From Xylocopa sonorina (lineage: Eukaryota > Arthropoda > Insecta > Hymenoptera > Apidae): DNA of 64,000 bases. Positions 27,301 to 38,700 of the stretch are shown one piece after another. Below the pieces are notes generated by a model. It was not told where the DNA came from. It searched no databases and saw nothing but the letters and a program-made list of their open reading frames with translations. Both the position numbers and the translations under genes were made by a program. Location of the stretch: positions 310,001 through 374,000 of the forward strand of contig NW_027490118.1 of the NCBI RefSeq assembly GCF_050948175.1. Direction: 5' to 3'. Every line of letters starts with the position of its first letter. The first letter of the stretch is position 1.

Positions 27301-29790
27301 CGTAGACATCTGCAAACGTAACTTCCTAGCATGGAAGTGTCGCATTTACATTCCTTTGAAGTGAATAGGAGGTATACATGACACCTTGCAATGAATATTA
27401 TATCCTATCATGAAACATAGAAGTGAGATGCGATATCTTGTTTTGAGTAGCATTAGAAATCTATTGCTAGGATACGTAGATATCTGCAAACGCTATTTCC
27501 TGCCAAAGAAGTGGCGCATTATATTCTTTTGAAGCGAATACGAGGTATACATAACACTGCACAGGGGATATTATATCTTAAAATGAAACATAGAAATGAG
27601 ATGTGATATCTCGCTTTCATGAAGCATAAGATCTCTATTGCTTCGATACGTAGACATCTGCCAACGCTATTTCCTAACAAGGAAGTGTCGCATTTACATT
27701 CATTTGAGTAGTATGCGAAGTATACATGACACTTCGCATTGAATATTATGAATTCTTATCATGAAACATAGAAGTGAGATGCGATATCGCGAATTAAGAA
27801 GCATTAGAAATGTATTGCTTCGATACGTAGACATCTGCAAACGCTACTTCCTAGCAAGGAAGTGTCGCATTTGCATTCTTTTGAAGTGAATACGAGGCAT
27901 ACATAACACTCCACAATGAATATTATATCTTATCAAAAAACATAGAAACGAGATGCGATATGGCGATTTAAGAAGCATTAGAACTCTAATGCTTCAATAA
28001 GTAGCCATCTGCAAACGCTACTTCCTAGCAAGGAAGTGTCGCATTTACATTCATTTGAAGTGTATGCGAGGTATACATGACACTTCGCAATGAATATTGC
28101 ATCATCACGAAACATAGAAATGAGATGCGATATCGCAATTTAAGAAGCGTTAGAACTCTATTGCTACGATACGTAGACATCTGCAATCGCTGTTTCTTAG
28201 AAAGGAAGTGTGGCATTTACATTCTTTTAAACTGAATTCGAGGTATACATGACACTTCGCATTGAATATTATATCTTATCCTGAAACATAGAAATGAGAT
28301 GCGATATCGCGTCTTGAGGAGCATTAGAAACCGATTGCTACTATACGTTGACATCTGCAGACGCTATTTAATAGCAAGGAAGTGTAGCATTTACATTCAA
28401 TTGAAGCATATGCGAGGTATAAGTGACACTTCGCAATAAATATTATATCTTATCATGATACACAGATATAAGATGCGGTATCCCGTTTTCAGAAGCATTA
28501 AAACACTATTGCTTCGATTCGTAGAAATCTGCAAACGCTATTCCCTAGCAAGGAAGTGTGGCATTTGCATTACGTTGAAGTGTAGACGAGCTATTCATAA
28601 CACTTCGCAATGGATATTATATCTTATCGTGAACCATAGGAATGAGATGCGACATAGCGTTTTAAGAAGCACTAGAACTCTATTGCATCGATACGTAGAC
28701 ATATGGATACGCTATTTCCTAGCACGGATGTGTCGCATTTACATTCATCTGAAGTGTAGACGAGGTGTACATACCACTTCGCAATGAATATTATATTTTA
28801 TCATGAAACATAGATATGAGGTGCGATATCGCCTTCTAGGAAGCAATAGAACTGTATTGCTTTGACACGTAGACATCTGCAAACTATACTTCCTAGCAAG
28901 GATGTGTCGCATTTACATTCAATTGAAGTGTAGAAGAGGAATACGTAACACTTCGCAATGAATATTATACCTTATCATGAATCATAGAAATGAGATGCGA
29001 TATCGCGTTTTGACAAGCATTAGAAGTCTGTTGCGTCGGTACGTAGACATCTGGAAACGCTATTTCCTAGGAAGGAAGGGTCGCATTTACATTCATTTGA
29101 AGTGTAGACTAGGTATACATAGCACTTCGTAATGAATATTATATCTTATCATGAAACGTAGAAATGAGATGTGATATCGCGTTTTGAGAAGCACTAGAAC
29201 TCTATTGCTTCGATGCGTAGATATTCGGATACGCTATTTCCTAGCAAGGAAGTGTGGCATTTACATTCCTTTGAACTGTAGACGAGGTATACATAACACT
29301 TCGATATGGATATTATGTATTATCATGAAACAGAGGAATGAGATGCGATATTGCGTTTTCAGGAACATTGAAACCATATTGAAACATAAAAGTGAGATGC
29401 GATATCGCGATTTAAGAAGCATTAGATCTCTATTGCTTCGATACGTAGACATCTGGAAACACATGTCCTAGCAAGGATGTGTGGCATTTACATTCTCTTG
29501 AAGTGTAGACGAAGTATATATAACACTTCGCAATGAATATTATATTTTATCATGAAACATAGAAATGAGATGCGATATCGCGTTTCAAGAAGCATTAGAA
29601 CTCTATTGCTTCGATACCTAGGCATCTGCAAACGCTATTTCCTAGTAAGGAAGGTTGCACATACATCCATTTGAAGTGTAAATGAGGTATACATAGCACT
29701 TCGCAATGAATATTATATCTTATCACGAAACATAGCAATGAGATGCGATATCGCGTTTTAAGAAGCATTAGAACTCTATTGCATCGATAC
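21331..29790 (+). repeat. Second satellite array, subfamily A
   Basis: About 48 further A-type monomers in the same orientation as the first array, again without transposons. Whole-monomer duplications are visible: a three-monomer one (GAAAACGAGGTATACATGAC at 21627 and 22149, 522 bp), a two-monomer one (GACGCATGCAAACGC near 22611 and 22959, 348 bp), and a variant at 25733, 25907 and 27123 spaced 174 and 1216 bp. One monomer near 29350-29400 is shortened to roughly a third. Open frames within are satellite readings. Confidence 0.96.
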
Positions 29791-29856
29791 GTAGACATCT
29801 AGATGCGCTATCCTGTAGCAAGAAAAGTGTGGGTTTTACATTCTTTTGAAGTGTAG
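29791..29856 (+). repeat. Terminal B-type part-monomer
   Basis: The last monomer before the LTR-A insertion carries B-type variants (GACATCTAGATGCGCTAT and GTGTGGGTTTTACATTC). It stops at the LTR start in the phrase TTTTGAAGTGTAG. Confidence 0.7.
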
Positions 29857-30960
29857 TGTGACGTCAGGCGTAGCGCCTGCCACCCATCAGCCGCTTCACC
29901 GCCTTCAGCACCTATCCCTGCTCGCAGGCAACCTGCTGTACACGCCTGCAGATCTAGCAACTAGCAGCGTTCGCGCGCCCACAGATGCACGCGCTCATTC
30001 GCACCTAAGAGCACCTCTGTCTTGCTCGCGCTAATACGCATCGCTGTCTCGCTCGCACCAACTGGCTCCTTTGTCTTACTCGCGGCAATACGCATCGCTT
30101 TCTCGCTTCTTCCAACGAGCAGCTCTGTCTCGCTCGCACAAATGAGCAGCTCATTCCCACTCACACCTATGCGCATCTCCTTCTCGCTCCTACCATGAGT
30201 ATTGCCGCCTGCCTTACATCATGGACACTGTCCAGAAGTACGAAGATGCAGCTCGTCACTGGAATTGGGACTGTTCCAGTTCAAGGAACCTACATTGCCA
30301 AGACCTATATACTATTTCTAATGCTATATCTATGCACTTTTCTTATACTCCTAGATCTAAGTACTTATGACACATATTGTAACACACTACAACACACACG
30401 TAATTCTAAGTCCGTACGTATAAGATTAGATTTTAAGGGGCACCTGCACAAATGACACGCGCAGCTAGCCCCACCACGAGCCGCGGGTCCCCACTCGCCG
30501 TACCACGCGGTCCCCACTACGAGCGATCGCGACCGATGCGCACCGCGAACCGAGGAGGTCTGAGAATGCGACTGCAGAGAGTCAGACTACCTCAAGATTA
30601 CACTCCGAGGAGTTGAATCCTCCAGTACCATCTAATATGCTCGAGCCATTAGCCACCTCAATGTGGGGATTCGGCTACGCGCTATTATTTCTATTTCATT
30701 GGTTTTAACTTAGAACAATTTTGACTTTGTATGATTTTAACTTAGCATATATATCATTTATTTTTCTATATGCAGTTTACAAGTTCATTCCCACCTCTAC
30801 TATTTCCTAAATCTACTATATCTAAATACTATTTCTCACGTTTAATACAATGCATAACTACGAATACTTCCACGTGTGTCTTCCATACTGCTGGGTTGCG
30901 TCCATCACCTCGAAGGGGTATAGAACTCAGCTTTGCAGAGTTGCGATAGAGCGGACCGCG
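29857..30960 (+). mobile_element. LTR-A copy 3, 5' portion
   Basis: Starts TGTGACGTCAGGCGTAGCGCC, matching the start of the complete LTR at 19090 and the minus strand at 49670. A GC-rich block near 30440-30620 matches the CpG block of the other copies (CCCCACCACG, GAGGAGGTC, AGAGTCAG). The 3' end carrying the donor-like site and the terminal GTGACA is missing, and satellite resumes near 30965. It contains its own short minisatellite (separate entry). Confidence 0.72.
29990..30195 (+). repeat. Degenerate minisatellite inside LTR-A copy 3
   Basis: About seven imperfect copies of a unit of roughly 28 bp built on TCTGTCTCGCTCGCAC plus AATACGCATCGC. The minus-strand open frame at 29961-30176 is just this repeat read through (recurring SETAMRI/SKTE-like phrases). 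A weaker version of the same CTCGCTCGCACC pattern is visible in the inverted copy near 49370-49460, so the repeat is ancestral to the family. Confidence 0.65.
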
Positions 30961-30964
30961 GCTT

Positions 30965-32095
30965 ATCCTTCCGAGCATTCCGATGCGTGGTACTGTAGAA
31001 TTCACATTCCTCTGAAGTGTTGAATCAGATGAGAATTTAATGCTATGCATTAAAAATTACAGCTTACTTCGATTGAAATATTGAAATGAGTTGCGATATC
31101 GCGATGCGTGAAGCATCAGAAATTAAATGCTTCAGCACTTAGAAATCTAGAAACACTATTTCGTTGCAAGGAACTTGTGGGATTCAAATTCTTCAGAAGA
31201 GGAAAAGCAGATAATCATAACACGATGCATAGAGCAATACAACTTACTTACTAACTTTCAACTGGTGAAATAAAATGCAATATCGCGATGCATGAAGCAC
31301 TACGACTCAAACGCTTCGGTACGTAGACATCTAGGAACGCTATCCCTTAGCAATTAGGAGTGAGATTTACATTCTTTTGGAGTGTAGATGCAGATACACG
31401 AAACGCGTTCCATTGAACATTACATCTTATGACGAATCATTGAAATAAGATGCAACATTTCGTTGAAAGTAGCATTAGAACTCTATTGCTTCGACACTCA
31501 TACATCCAAAAACGCTATCCCGTTGCAAGAAAGTGCAGGTTTCATATTCTTTTGAAGTGTAGATGCAGATAATACTAACGCGTTGCATTAAATATTACAA
31601 TTCATCATGAAACATTGAAGTGAGTCTCGACATCGCATTGAATAGAGTATTAGAACTGTATTGCTGCGAAACGCAAATATCTAGGAATGGCATCCCGTTG
31701 GAAGGAACTGTAGGATTCACATTCTTTTGAAATGTAGAGGCAGATAAACATAACGCGTTGCATTGAAAATTACATCTTATCATGAAGCATTGAAATGAGA
31801 AGCGACGTCGCCTTGAATGAAGTACTAGAACCTTATTGCTTCGACATGAACGCATATAGAAACGCTATACCTTTGCAAAGAAGTGCAGGATTTACATTCT
31901 GTTGAAGTGTAGAAGCTGAAAAGCACAACACTTTGCATTGAATATTACATGATATCATGAATGTCTGAAATGAGATGAGACATTCAGTTGAATGAAGTAT
32001 TAGTACTCTATTGCTTCTTCACGTAGACATTAAGAAGCGCGATCTCTTTGCAAGAAAGAGCATCATTTATATTCTTTTGAAGCGATTTATTCATT
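30965..32095 (+). repeat. Satellite subfamily B, plus orientation
   Basis: Six to seven monomers with the same backbone but B-type changes: GCGTTGCATTGAATATTACA, TGTAGATGCAGATAA and ACGCTATCCCGTTGCAA. Divergence between monomers is clearly higher than in the A arrays. The array ends at an orientation switch near 32095-32170, where short AT-rich phrases (GATTTATT, ATTCATATTCTTTGAAG) are repeated locally. Confidence 0.85.
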
Positions 32096-32169
32096 TTGTA
32101 AGTGATTTATTTTGAAGTAAAGTTATTCATATTCTTTGAAGCTAGTAATCATAAGGCATTCTTCATGCG

Positions 32170-32885
32170 TCGTAGTATTACAATTTATTTCAACAGTTCA
32201 GACTAAGTAACTAGGTTGTAATGCACTATACAGGCATTATGCTTACCTTCTCCTACACTTCAAAAGAATGTGAATCCTACGCATCCTTGAAAAGGATTTG
32301 CGTTTCTAAATGTCTACGTGTCGGCGCAATAAAGTTCCAATACATCATTGAACGCGATGTCGCATCTCATTACAATGTTTCATGATAGGTTGTAATATTC
32401 AATGCAACGCGTTATGCTTATCTGCATCTACACTTCACAAGAATGTAAATTCTGCATTTCCATGCAACAGGATGACCCCTCATAATGTCTGCTTGTCGAA
32501 GCAATGGAGTTCTAATGCTCCATTCATTGCGATGGCGCATCTCACTTGCACGTTTCAAAGGAAGTAAGCTGTAAACTGCTATGCATAGCAAAATGCTTAT
32601 CTGTTTCTGCATCAAAATAATGTCAAATTTACAGTTCCATGCAACGACATGGCTTCATACTGTCTGCATGTCAAAACAATAGAATCCTAATGCGCTACGC
32701 AATGCGATGGCGCTTCTTATTTCAACGTTTCTAAATAGGTAAGCTGTACCATTCTATGTATAGCATTATGCTTATCTGCTTCGACATTTTACAGTCCCAT
32801 GCAACGGAATGGTACTTCATAATGTCTGCGTATCAAAGCAATGGGGCAGCAGTGCTCCGTGCACTGCATTGGCGCATCTCATCAA
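32170..32885 (-). repeat. Satellite subfamilies B/C, minus orientation
   Basis: About four monomers read as the reverse complement of the preceding block, for example CACTTCAAAAGAATGTGAAT and GTTTCAAAGTAAG-like phrases. Subfamily C marks appear: GCATTATGCTTATCTGCTTC and GCGATGGCGC in place of GCGATATCGC. The block ends at a second switch near 32885. Confidence 0.83.
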
Positions 32886-32889
32886 CGTA

Positions 32890-33440
32890 TCAAAGTCTGT
32901 AAAAACGCTTATGAATCGCTGAAACGAGATGTGCTACCGCATAGCATGGAGCAATAGAACTCTACTGCCTTGAGACGCAGACACTATGAAGCGCTATCCC
33001 GGTGCATGGTTCTGTAGAATTCACGTTCATTTCAATGGTAAAAGCAGATGAGCATAATGCTATGCTTAGTAGATTACAGCTTACTGACTTTGAAACATTG
33101 GATTTAGATGTACCATCGCAATGCCGGGAGCATTTGAACTCCATTTCTTTGATACGCATCTACTATGAAGGACCATCTGTTTGCACGGAACTGTGTAATT
33201 CACATTCTCTTGAGGAGTAGAAGCAGGTCAGCATAATGCTATGCACAGAAGATTACATTTTACTTACTCTCAAACGTTGAAACGATATGTGCCATCGCAT
33301 TGCACGGAGCAGTAGATCTCTTCGGCCTTCAAACACGGACACTATGAAGCGCCATGAAGTTGAAAAAACTCTAAAATTCAGATTCTTTAGAAGTGTAGAA
33401 CCAGATAAGCATAATGCATTGCATAGAAGATTAAAGCTAA
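32890..33440 (+). repeat. Satellite subfamily C, plus orientation
   Basis: Three monomers with C-type marks (GAAGCGCCAT, AGCATAATGCTATGCATAGA, CTTACTTTGAAACGTTGAAA). Strongly diverged but still alignable to the 173-bp backbone. Bounded by the orientation switch near 32885 and by the AT-rich satellite. Confidence 0.8.
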
Positions 33441-33444
33441 TGGA

Positions 33445-33918
33445 GCATTTATAGGGGCGGTAGTATTTAGAATTAGCTATAATATATGAATATTGTAAGT
33501 ATATATACTGATTAGAAATCTTTATTTAAAGCGTCACAAAGCGGTATAAAATTTAATAGGATTTTGGGTGTAATGGAGTATTTGGACGGATATTCTATTT
33601 TCAGTTAACTAAAATATATTATAAGGTTTATTATATGTACTAACGTAAAATATTAATTTAAAACGATATTAATTGCTACAAAATTAGATAGAATTTTGGG
33701 TGATATAATGTATTTATTAGAGATATTCTATTCACAAATAGCTGAGATATATTATATGTGTAAATATATTTACCAAATTGAAATGTTTATACAAAATATC
33801 ATGAAACGATATATAATTAGGTAGGTAGGGTATTAGATGTAATGTAGCATTTGGAGGGGACATTTTATTTACATTTATAGAAAGCTCTTGATGTGTTTAA
33901 ATATATACACTTTCTGTT
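33445..33918 (+). repeat. Second, AT-rich satellite, unit about 120-135 bp (about 3.5 copies)
   Basis: Degenerate tandem units each containing TAATGGAGTATTTGGAGGAG-like, ATATTCTATTT, AACTAAAATATATTA and TAGATAGAATTTTGGGTG-like phrases. The next unit starts at that last phrase (near 33568, 33700, 33838). The sequence is unrelated to the 173-bp satellite. The same repeat recurs at 48290-48545. Here it abuts an LTR-A fragment. Confidence 0.78.
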
Positions 33919-33929
33919 GTGTCAAGGTG

Positions 33930-34467
33930 TCTAGCGCCTAGTCGAACTAGCGCTTAGTCGTGCCGTGCTTTACCGAAGTGCAAGTACTTCTGATGAGCTT
34001 CGCTTCTCGGGTAAAGCGTACACGACGCGCGGGGAGGAAGGAATTTATCCGATAACTTGTACGTGGCTGGTGCACCCGAATATTTGGATCATCGCAGAGC
34101 TCTTCCCGTTCCTGTCAAGGAAGTCTTCGCTTCCGTACGTTCTGTACGAGTTAATGATCGTCCAATTCCAGCTTCGATACCCGCTAGCCAGGATCAGCTT
34201 ACCTGGCACCTGATTCCAATCACCGATCCGCCGTTCCAGCCGTACGCCGCTGCTATCCGGGTCACTGACCCTCGGTGCCTACAATACCTGGAACGAGAAG
34301 CAAACCAATGAATTAAAAGCATCGAAAGGTAAGTTGCACGCTTTTGTATACGGTAAGTCGAGCCCTGTCCGTCGACGAACGCAGCTCCGCGCAATTCGCG
34401 TCAATTTCGCGAACGGCTACGATTAGTGTCAACGTGACGAGCGCATTCGCGACTTCAGGACGTGACA
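33930..34467 (+). mobile_element. LTR-A copy 4, 3' portion
   Basis: Matches the last 540 bp or so of the complete LTR: CTAGCG...GTTTAG-like repeats, then ACCGAAG...CAAGTA, TAAAGCGTACACGACGCGCG, the donor-like AAAGGTAAGT near 34325, and the terminal AGGACGTGACA. The 5' two thirds are missing, replaced by the AT-rich satellite. The overlapping open frames at 33965-34213 and 34057-34311 lie in the LTR. The second reads similarly in copy 2 at the protein level (phrases such as PPF.QYAAAI, DPR, YLERE), which may reflect only nucleotide homology. Confidence 0.78.
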
Positions 34468-35740
34468 ATACACATAACGCGTTGCATTGAATATTACATA
34501 TGATCGTGAAACATAGAAATGCGATGGGACATCGCGCCGAATGCAGTATTAGTACACCATTTCTTCGACACGTAGACATCTAAAAACGCTATGCCTTTGC
34601 AAGGGAGTGTAGAGATCACATTATAGAAGTATAGAAGAGATAAGCGTAACGCGTTGCATTGAATACTACATCTTACATTAAACATTGAAATGAGATCCCA
34701 CATCGCGATGAATGGAGTATTATAACCCCATTGCTTCGATACGTAGATATCTAGAAGCGCTATGCCTTTGCAATGAAGTGCAGGATTAACATTCTCTTGA
34801 AGGGTAGAAGCAGATAAGCATAATGCGATGCGTAGAGCGTTACAAGCTACTTACTTACTTTGAACAGTTTAAATGCAGTGCGATATCGCAATGCATGAAG
34901 CATTAGAAATCAAATGCTCCGACACGTTCACACGTAGATACGCAATTACCTGGCAAAGACGTGTAGAATTCACATTCTGCTCATGTGTAGAAGCAGATAA
35001 ACATAACGCGTTGCATAGATTATTACTTCTTACTATGAAGCACTAGTACTCAATTGCTTCGACACGTAGACATGTAGAAACGCTAGCCCGTAGCAAGGAA
35101 GTGTGGGACTTACATTCATTTGTAATGAAGACGAGATAAAAATAACGCGTTGCATTGAATATTACATCTTATCGTGAGACATAGAAGTGAGATGCGATAT
35201 CGCGCTTTACGAAGAATTCGAACCGTACTGCTTCGACACTTAGACATCTAGAAACCCTATTCCGATGCAATGAAGTGTGGCATTTACTTTCCTTTGAAGT
35301 ATTGCCGAGATATACATAGCGCGTTGCATAGAATTCTACATCTTATCATGAGACATAGAAATGAGATGCTTTGTCGCGATTTATGAAGCATTAGAACTAT
35401 TGGCTCGAAATGTAGACATCTAGAAATGCTATACCGTAGCATGGAAGTGTGGCATTTACATTCTTTTGGAATGTAGGCGAGACATACATAACGCGTTGCG
35501 CCGGATATTACATCTTACATGAGACATAGAAATGAGATGCGATATCGCGTTCTATGAAGCAATAGAAGTCTATTGCTTCGAAACCTAGACGTCTAGAAAC
35601 GCTATCCTGTAGCGAGGGTGTGTGGCATTTACATTTTTTTGAAGTGTTGACGAGATATACATAATGCGTTGCATTGAAAGTTACATGTTATCATGAGTCA
35701 TAAAAATGAGATGCGATATCCGGTTTTATGAAGCACTAGT
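34468..35740 (+). repeat. Satellite subfamily B, plus orientation
   Basis: Seven to eight monomers with B-type marks (ATAACGCGTTGCATTGAATA, CATCTAGAAACGCTAT). It starts directly at the LTR-A end and finishes at a near-palindromic orientation switch at 35706-35790. Confidence 0.86.
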
Positions 35741-35790
35741 TCTAATGATCCATAAAACGCGATATCGCATCTCATTTCTATAGTTCATGA
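35706..35790. repeat. Head-to-head satellite junction with hairpin potential
   Basis: The plus-oriented phrase GAGATGCGATATCcgGTTTTAT is followed after about 24 bases by its inverse ATAAAACgcGATATCGCATCTC, and the mirrored similarity continues outward through the flanking monomers. It marks an inversion breakpoint in the satellite. Confidence 0.85.
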
Positions 35791-37735
35791 TAAGATGTAA
35801 TATACAAAGCAACGCCTCATGCATATCTCGTCTACACATCAAAGGAGTGTAAATGCCACACATTCTTGCTACGTAATAATAGCGTTCCTGGATGTTTACG
35901 TATCGAAGCAATAGAGTTTTAATGCCTCATACAATGCGATATCGCATCTCATTTCTATGTATCACGATAAGATGTAATATTCAATGCATCGCGTTATGTA
36001 TATCTCTCGTCAACACCTCAAAAGAACGTAAACTCCACAACACATGGCTATGGCATAGCGTTTCTAGATGTCTACGTTTCGAAGCAATCGAGTTCTAATG
36101 CTTCACAAAACACACTATCGCATCTCATTTCTATGTGTCTTGATACGATGTAATATTCAATGCAACGCAATATGTATATCGCGTCTACGCTGAGGAAGAA
36201 TGTAAATGCCAGACTTCCTTGCTGCGGAATAGCGTTTCTAGGTGTCTATGTATCGATGCAATAGAGTTCAAATTCATCATTCAACGCGATATCGTATTTC
36301 AATTCAATGTTTAATGTAAGATGTTATACTCAATTCAACGCGTTACGCTTATCTCGTCTACACTTCAAAGGAATGTGAACCCTACACTCACTTGCAGAGG
36401 ATAGCTTTTTAAGATGCTTCTATCCTTCAAAAGTATGTGTGTCCTGTACTTCCTTGCTAAGCCATAGCGTTTCTGAATGCACAATGTGAGATGCAATAGA
36501 GTTTGAATACTTCATTCAACGCGATGTCGCATCCAATTTCAATGATTAATGTAACATGCAATAATCAATTCAACGAGTTATATTTATTTCTACTACACTT
36601 CAAAAGAATGAGAACCCTATACCTCCTTGCAGAGGGATATCCTTTTAAGACGCTTCTGCCCATCAATTGTATGTGTATCCTGCACGTCCTTGCAAAGGTA
36701 TAGCGTTCCTAGATGCACAAAGTGTCGACGCAATAGAGTACTCGAATACTTCATTCAACGCGATGCCGCATCTCATTTCAATGGTTAAAATGTAATATTC
36801 AATTCTACGCGTTATGTTTATCTCTTACACACTTCAAAACAATATGAGATCTACATTCCCTTACAAAGGGATAGCGTCTTCAGATGATTACTTTTCGATG
36901 CAATAGAGTTCTATTGCTTCATTCAAAGCGATTTCACATTTCATTTCTTTGCCGTATAATAAGTTGTAATATTCAATGCAACGCGTTATGTTTGTCTTGA
37001 CTACACAGCCGAAAGAATGTGAATCCCACACTTTCTTGTCAGGGGATAGCGTTTTTAGATGTCTACTTTTTGAAGCAATAGAGTTCTAATGCTTCGATGT
37101 ATGTCAGTGGATTTTCATGCTGTATACATCTCATTATGCTTCTGCACTTCAAAATTATGTGAATTCTGCTGTTCCATGCAACGCGATAGCGTTTCATATT
37201 TTGTGCGTGTCAAGGTAATGCAGTTTTATTGCTACATTCAATGCGATAGCGCAACTCATTTCACCGTTTCAAGGTAAGTGACCTGTAACCCTCTATGCAT
37301 AGCAAAATGCTTCTACACTTTTAATGAATGTCAATAGAAGGAATGTCCATAAAGTGGGATCGCGCTTCATAGTTTCTACGTGTCAAACGAACGTATTTCC
37401 TTGGGTCCATGCAATAAGGTGACGAATCTATTATGAAGGTGGTAAAACATGTACCATGTTATGTTATATTCATGTCATTATACTTGTCTGCTCCTACACA
37501 GCAATCGATTGTAAATTCTGCTGTTTCTTCCAGCGGAATGGGGTTTCATATTGTCTGCGTTTCAAAGCAGTAGATACCTAAAGCATTACACCATGCGATT
37601 GCGCATTTCGTCTCGACAATTCAAAGTAAATAAACTAATAATCAATTATGCAAAACTAATAAACTAATAATAAACTAGTAATCAATTATGCATAGCATAA
37701 TGCTTACCTGCTTCTATGCTTTATAATGCTTTTAG
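35755..37735 (-). repeat. Satellite subfamilies B to C, minus orientation
   Basis: Eleven to twelve monomers in reverse orientation, starting as B (CATCTCATTTCTATG, AATATTCAATGCAACGCG) and grading into C (GCGATAGCGC, GTTTCAAGGTAAGTGACCTG) toward 37100-37700. Two monomers at about 36370-36835 are enlarged (separate entry). Near 37640-37690 the phrase AATAAACTAATAATCAATTATGC is locally repeated. The block ends at unrelated GC-rich sequence. Confidence 0.85.
36370..36835 (-). repeat. Two enlarged (about 235-bp) monomers with an internal duplication
   Basis: Two successive units each carry an extra 60-odd bases in which the TCCTTGC...GGATAGC...TTTTAAGA module is followed by a second TCCTTGC...ATAGCGTT module. 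Both units share the extra piece (CTTCTATCCTTCAAAAGTAT and CTTCTGCCCATCAATTGTAT), so the enlarged form was itself duplicated in tandem. Confidence 0.6.
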
Positions 37736-38350
37736 ATGTGAGAAGAACCTCAAACTCCCTTTAACCGCCTAAAGAGAAGTCAAAGGTCCAGCGTCCCTGC
37801 AAGTGAGTCATGGGAGCGTTGTGCGCAAGGCGCTCCGCAATTTAAATGATCAGGAGGACCCCCCTCAGAAACACCCGAAGGGGCGAGAAGAGGTGATCGC
37901 TGAAATCCACTGATCGATGGCCCCGAACAATACCAAAGCGTACAGCCCACCCCACCAAGGAGCCTCGAGGAGCTTATTCGCTAAGGCATCCCAGTTTCAT
38001 GCCGCATTTCTTGTATCACATATTGTGTATGGTATCTTATATCGTGAAGCGGGTGGTGATCCCCGGTCATTCGCGGCGTGTTGCGTAGTTTCCCGTAGCA
38101 CTTGTTAACTAAACCCACGTCAAGGCCATAAATAAAGAAGCCGTGACTTCAGTATCCCGCGACCCGAGTGCGTGTACTCGGTTAGGCGTAGGCGAGGGGT
38201 GGAGCATTTCGAAGTTTCGAGGGTTGTTCCGCCCCTTGTTTCCCGGGGTCGTGTAGTCTATTTTTTTGCTGCTTTCTGAGCAGCTGGCGCCTAAGAAACT
38301 ATAGTCTCTCAGTTTCGAAATACCCCTCGTTTCACCGAATATTGTAACGA
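37736..38350. mobile_element. Unassigned GC-rich repeat-like element
   Basis: Sharp change from satellite to GC-rich sequence. It contains an imperfect inverted repeat, CGAGGGGT...ATTTCGAA at 38193-38213 against TTCGAAATACCCCTCG at 38314-38329, with the left arm interrupted by five bases. An AATAAA-like signal lies near 38131 (CATAAATAAAGAAGCC). An open frame of 63 codons (37917-38108) resembles nothing known. It could be an LTR or a non-autonomous transposon. No target duplication was found, so the ends are uncertain. Confidence 0.4.
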
Positions 38351-38449
38351 TAGATTGCTTTAGACTAAAGTACGTTTTACACTTTAAGGCATTTGGATAT
38401 AGCTACTTCGAGCTTCCCTGACTTACTGTAGACAGGTATCCGTCACAAT

Positions 38450-38700
38450 TGATAGGGAACATCACTTTACATAGATATATGGAACACACATAGCTTTAAA
38501 CGCAGAACTGAGAGTTTGAGGACTTCCTTCGAAACGTTGATAGTGAGGAGCTCCATCGGATTTCATAGAACTTCAGAACTTACTTGCTATGAAACGTAGG
38601 CAAATAAGGGCCATCGCGTTACTTAGAACTTTAGAACTTACTTACTCCAACAAAGATTTCTATTGCCTTCGTCCGTTCTTTCAGAAGAGTATTTCATAAA
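38450..38700 (+). repeat. Highly degenerate satellite remnant (type D)
   Basis: Phrases such as CCTTCGAAACGTTGA, GGGCCATCGCGTTACTTAG and TTAGAACTTACTTACT match the satellite backbone only loosely and agree better with the equally decayed block at 55690-56047. It is the outermost and oldest satellite seen on this side. Confidence 0.5.

Noticed and set aside
980..29790. CENP-B-box-like motif around TTCGATACG
   Set aside because: Only the TTCG start fits; the required A and CGGG core positions do not match in any canonical monomer.
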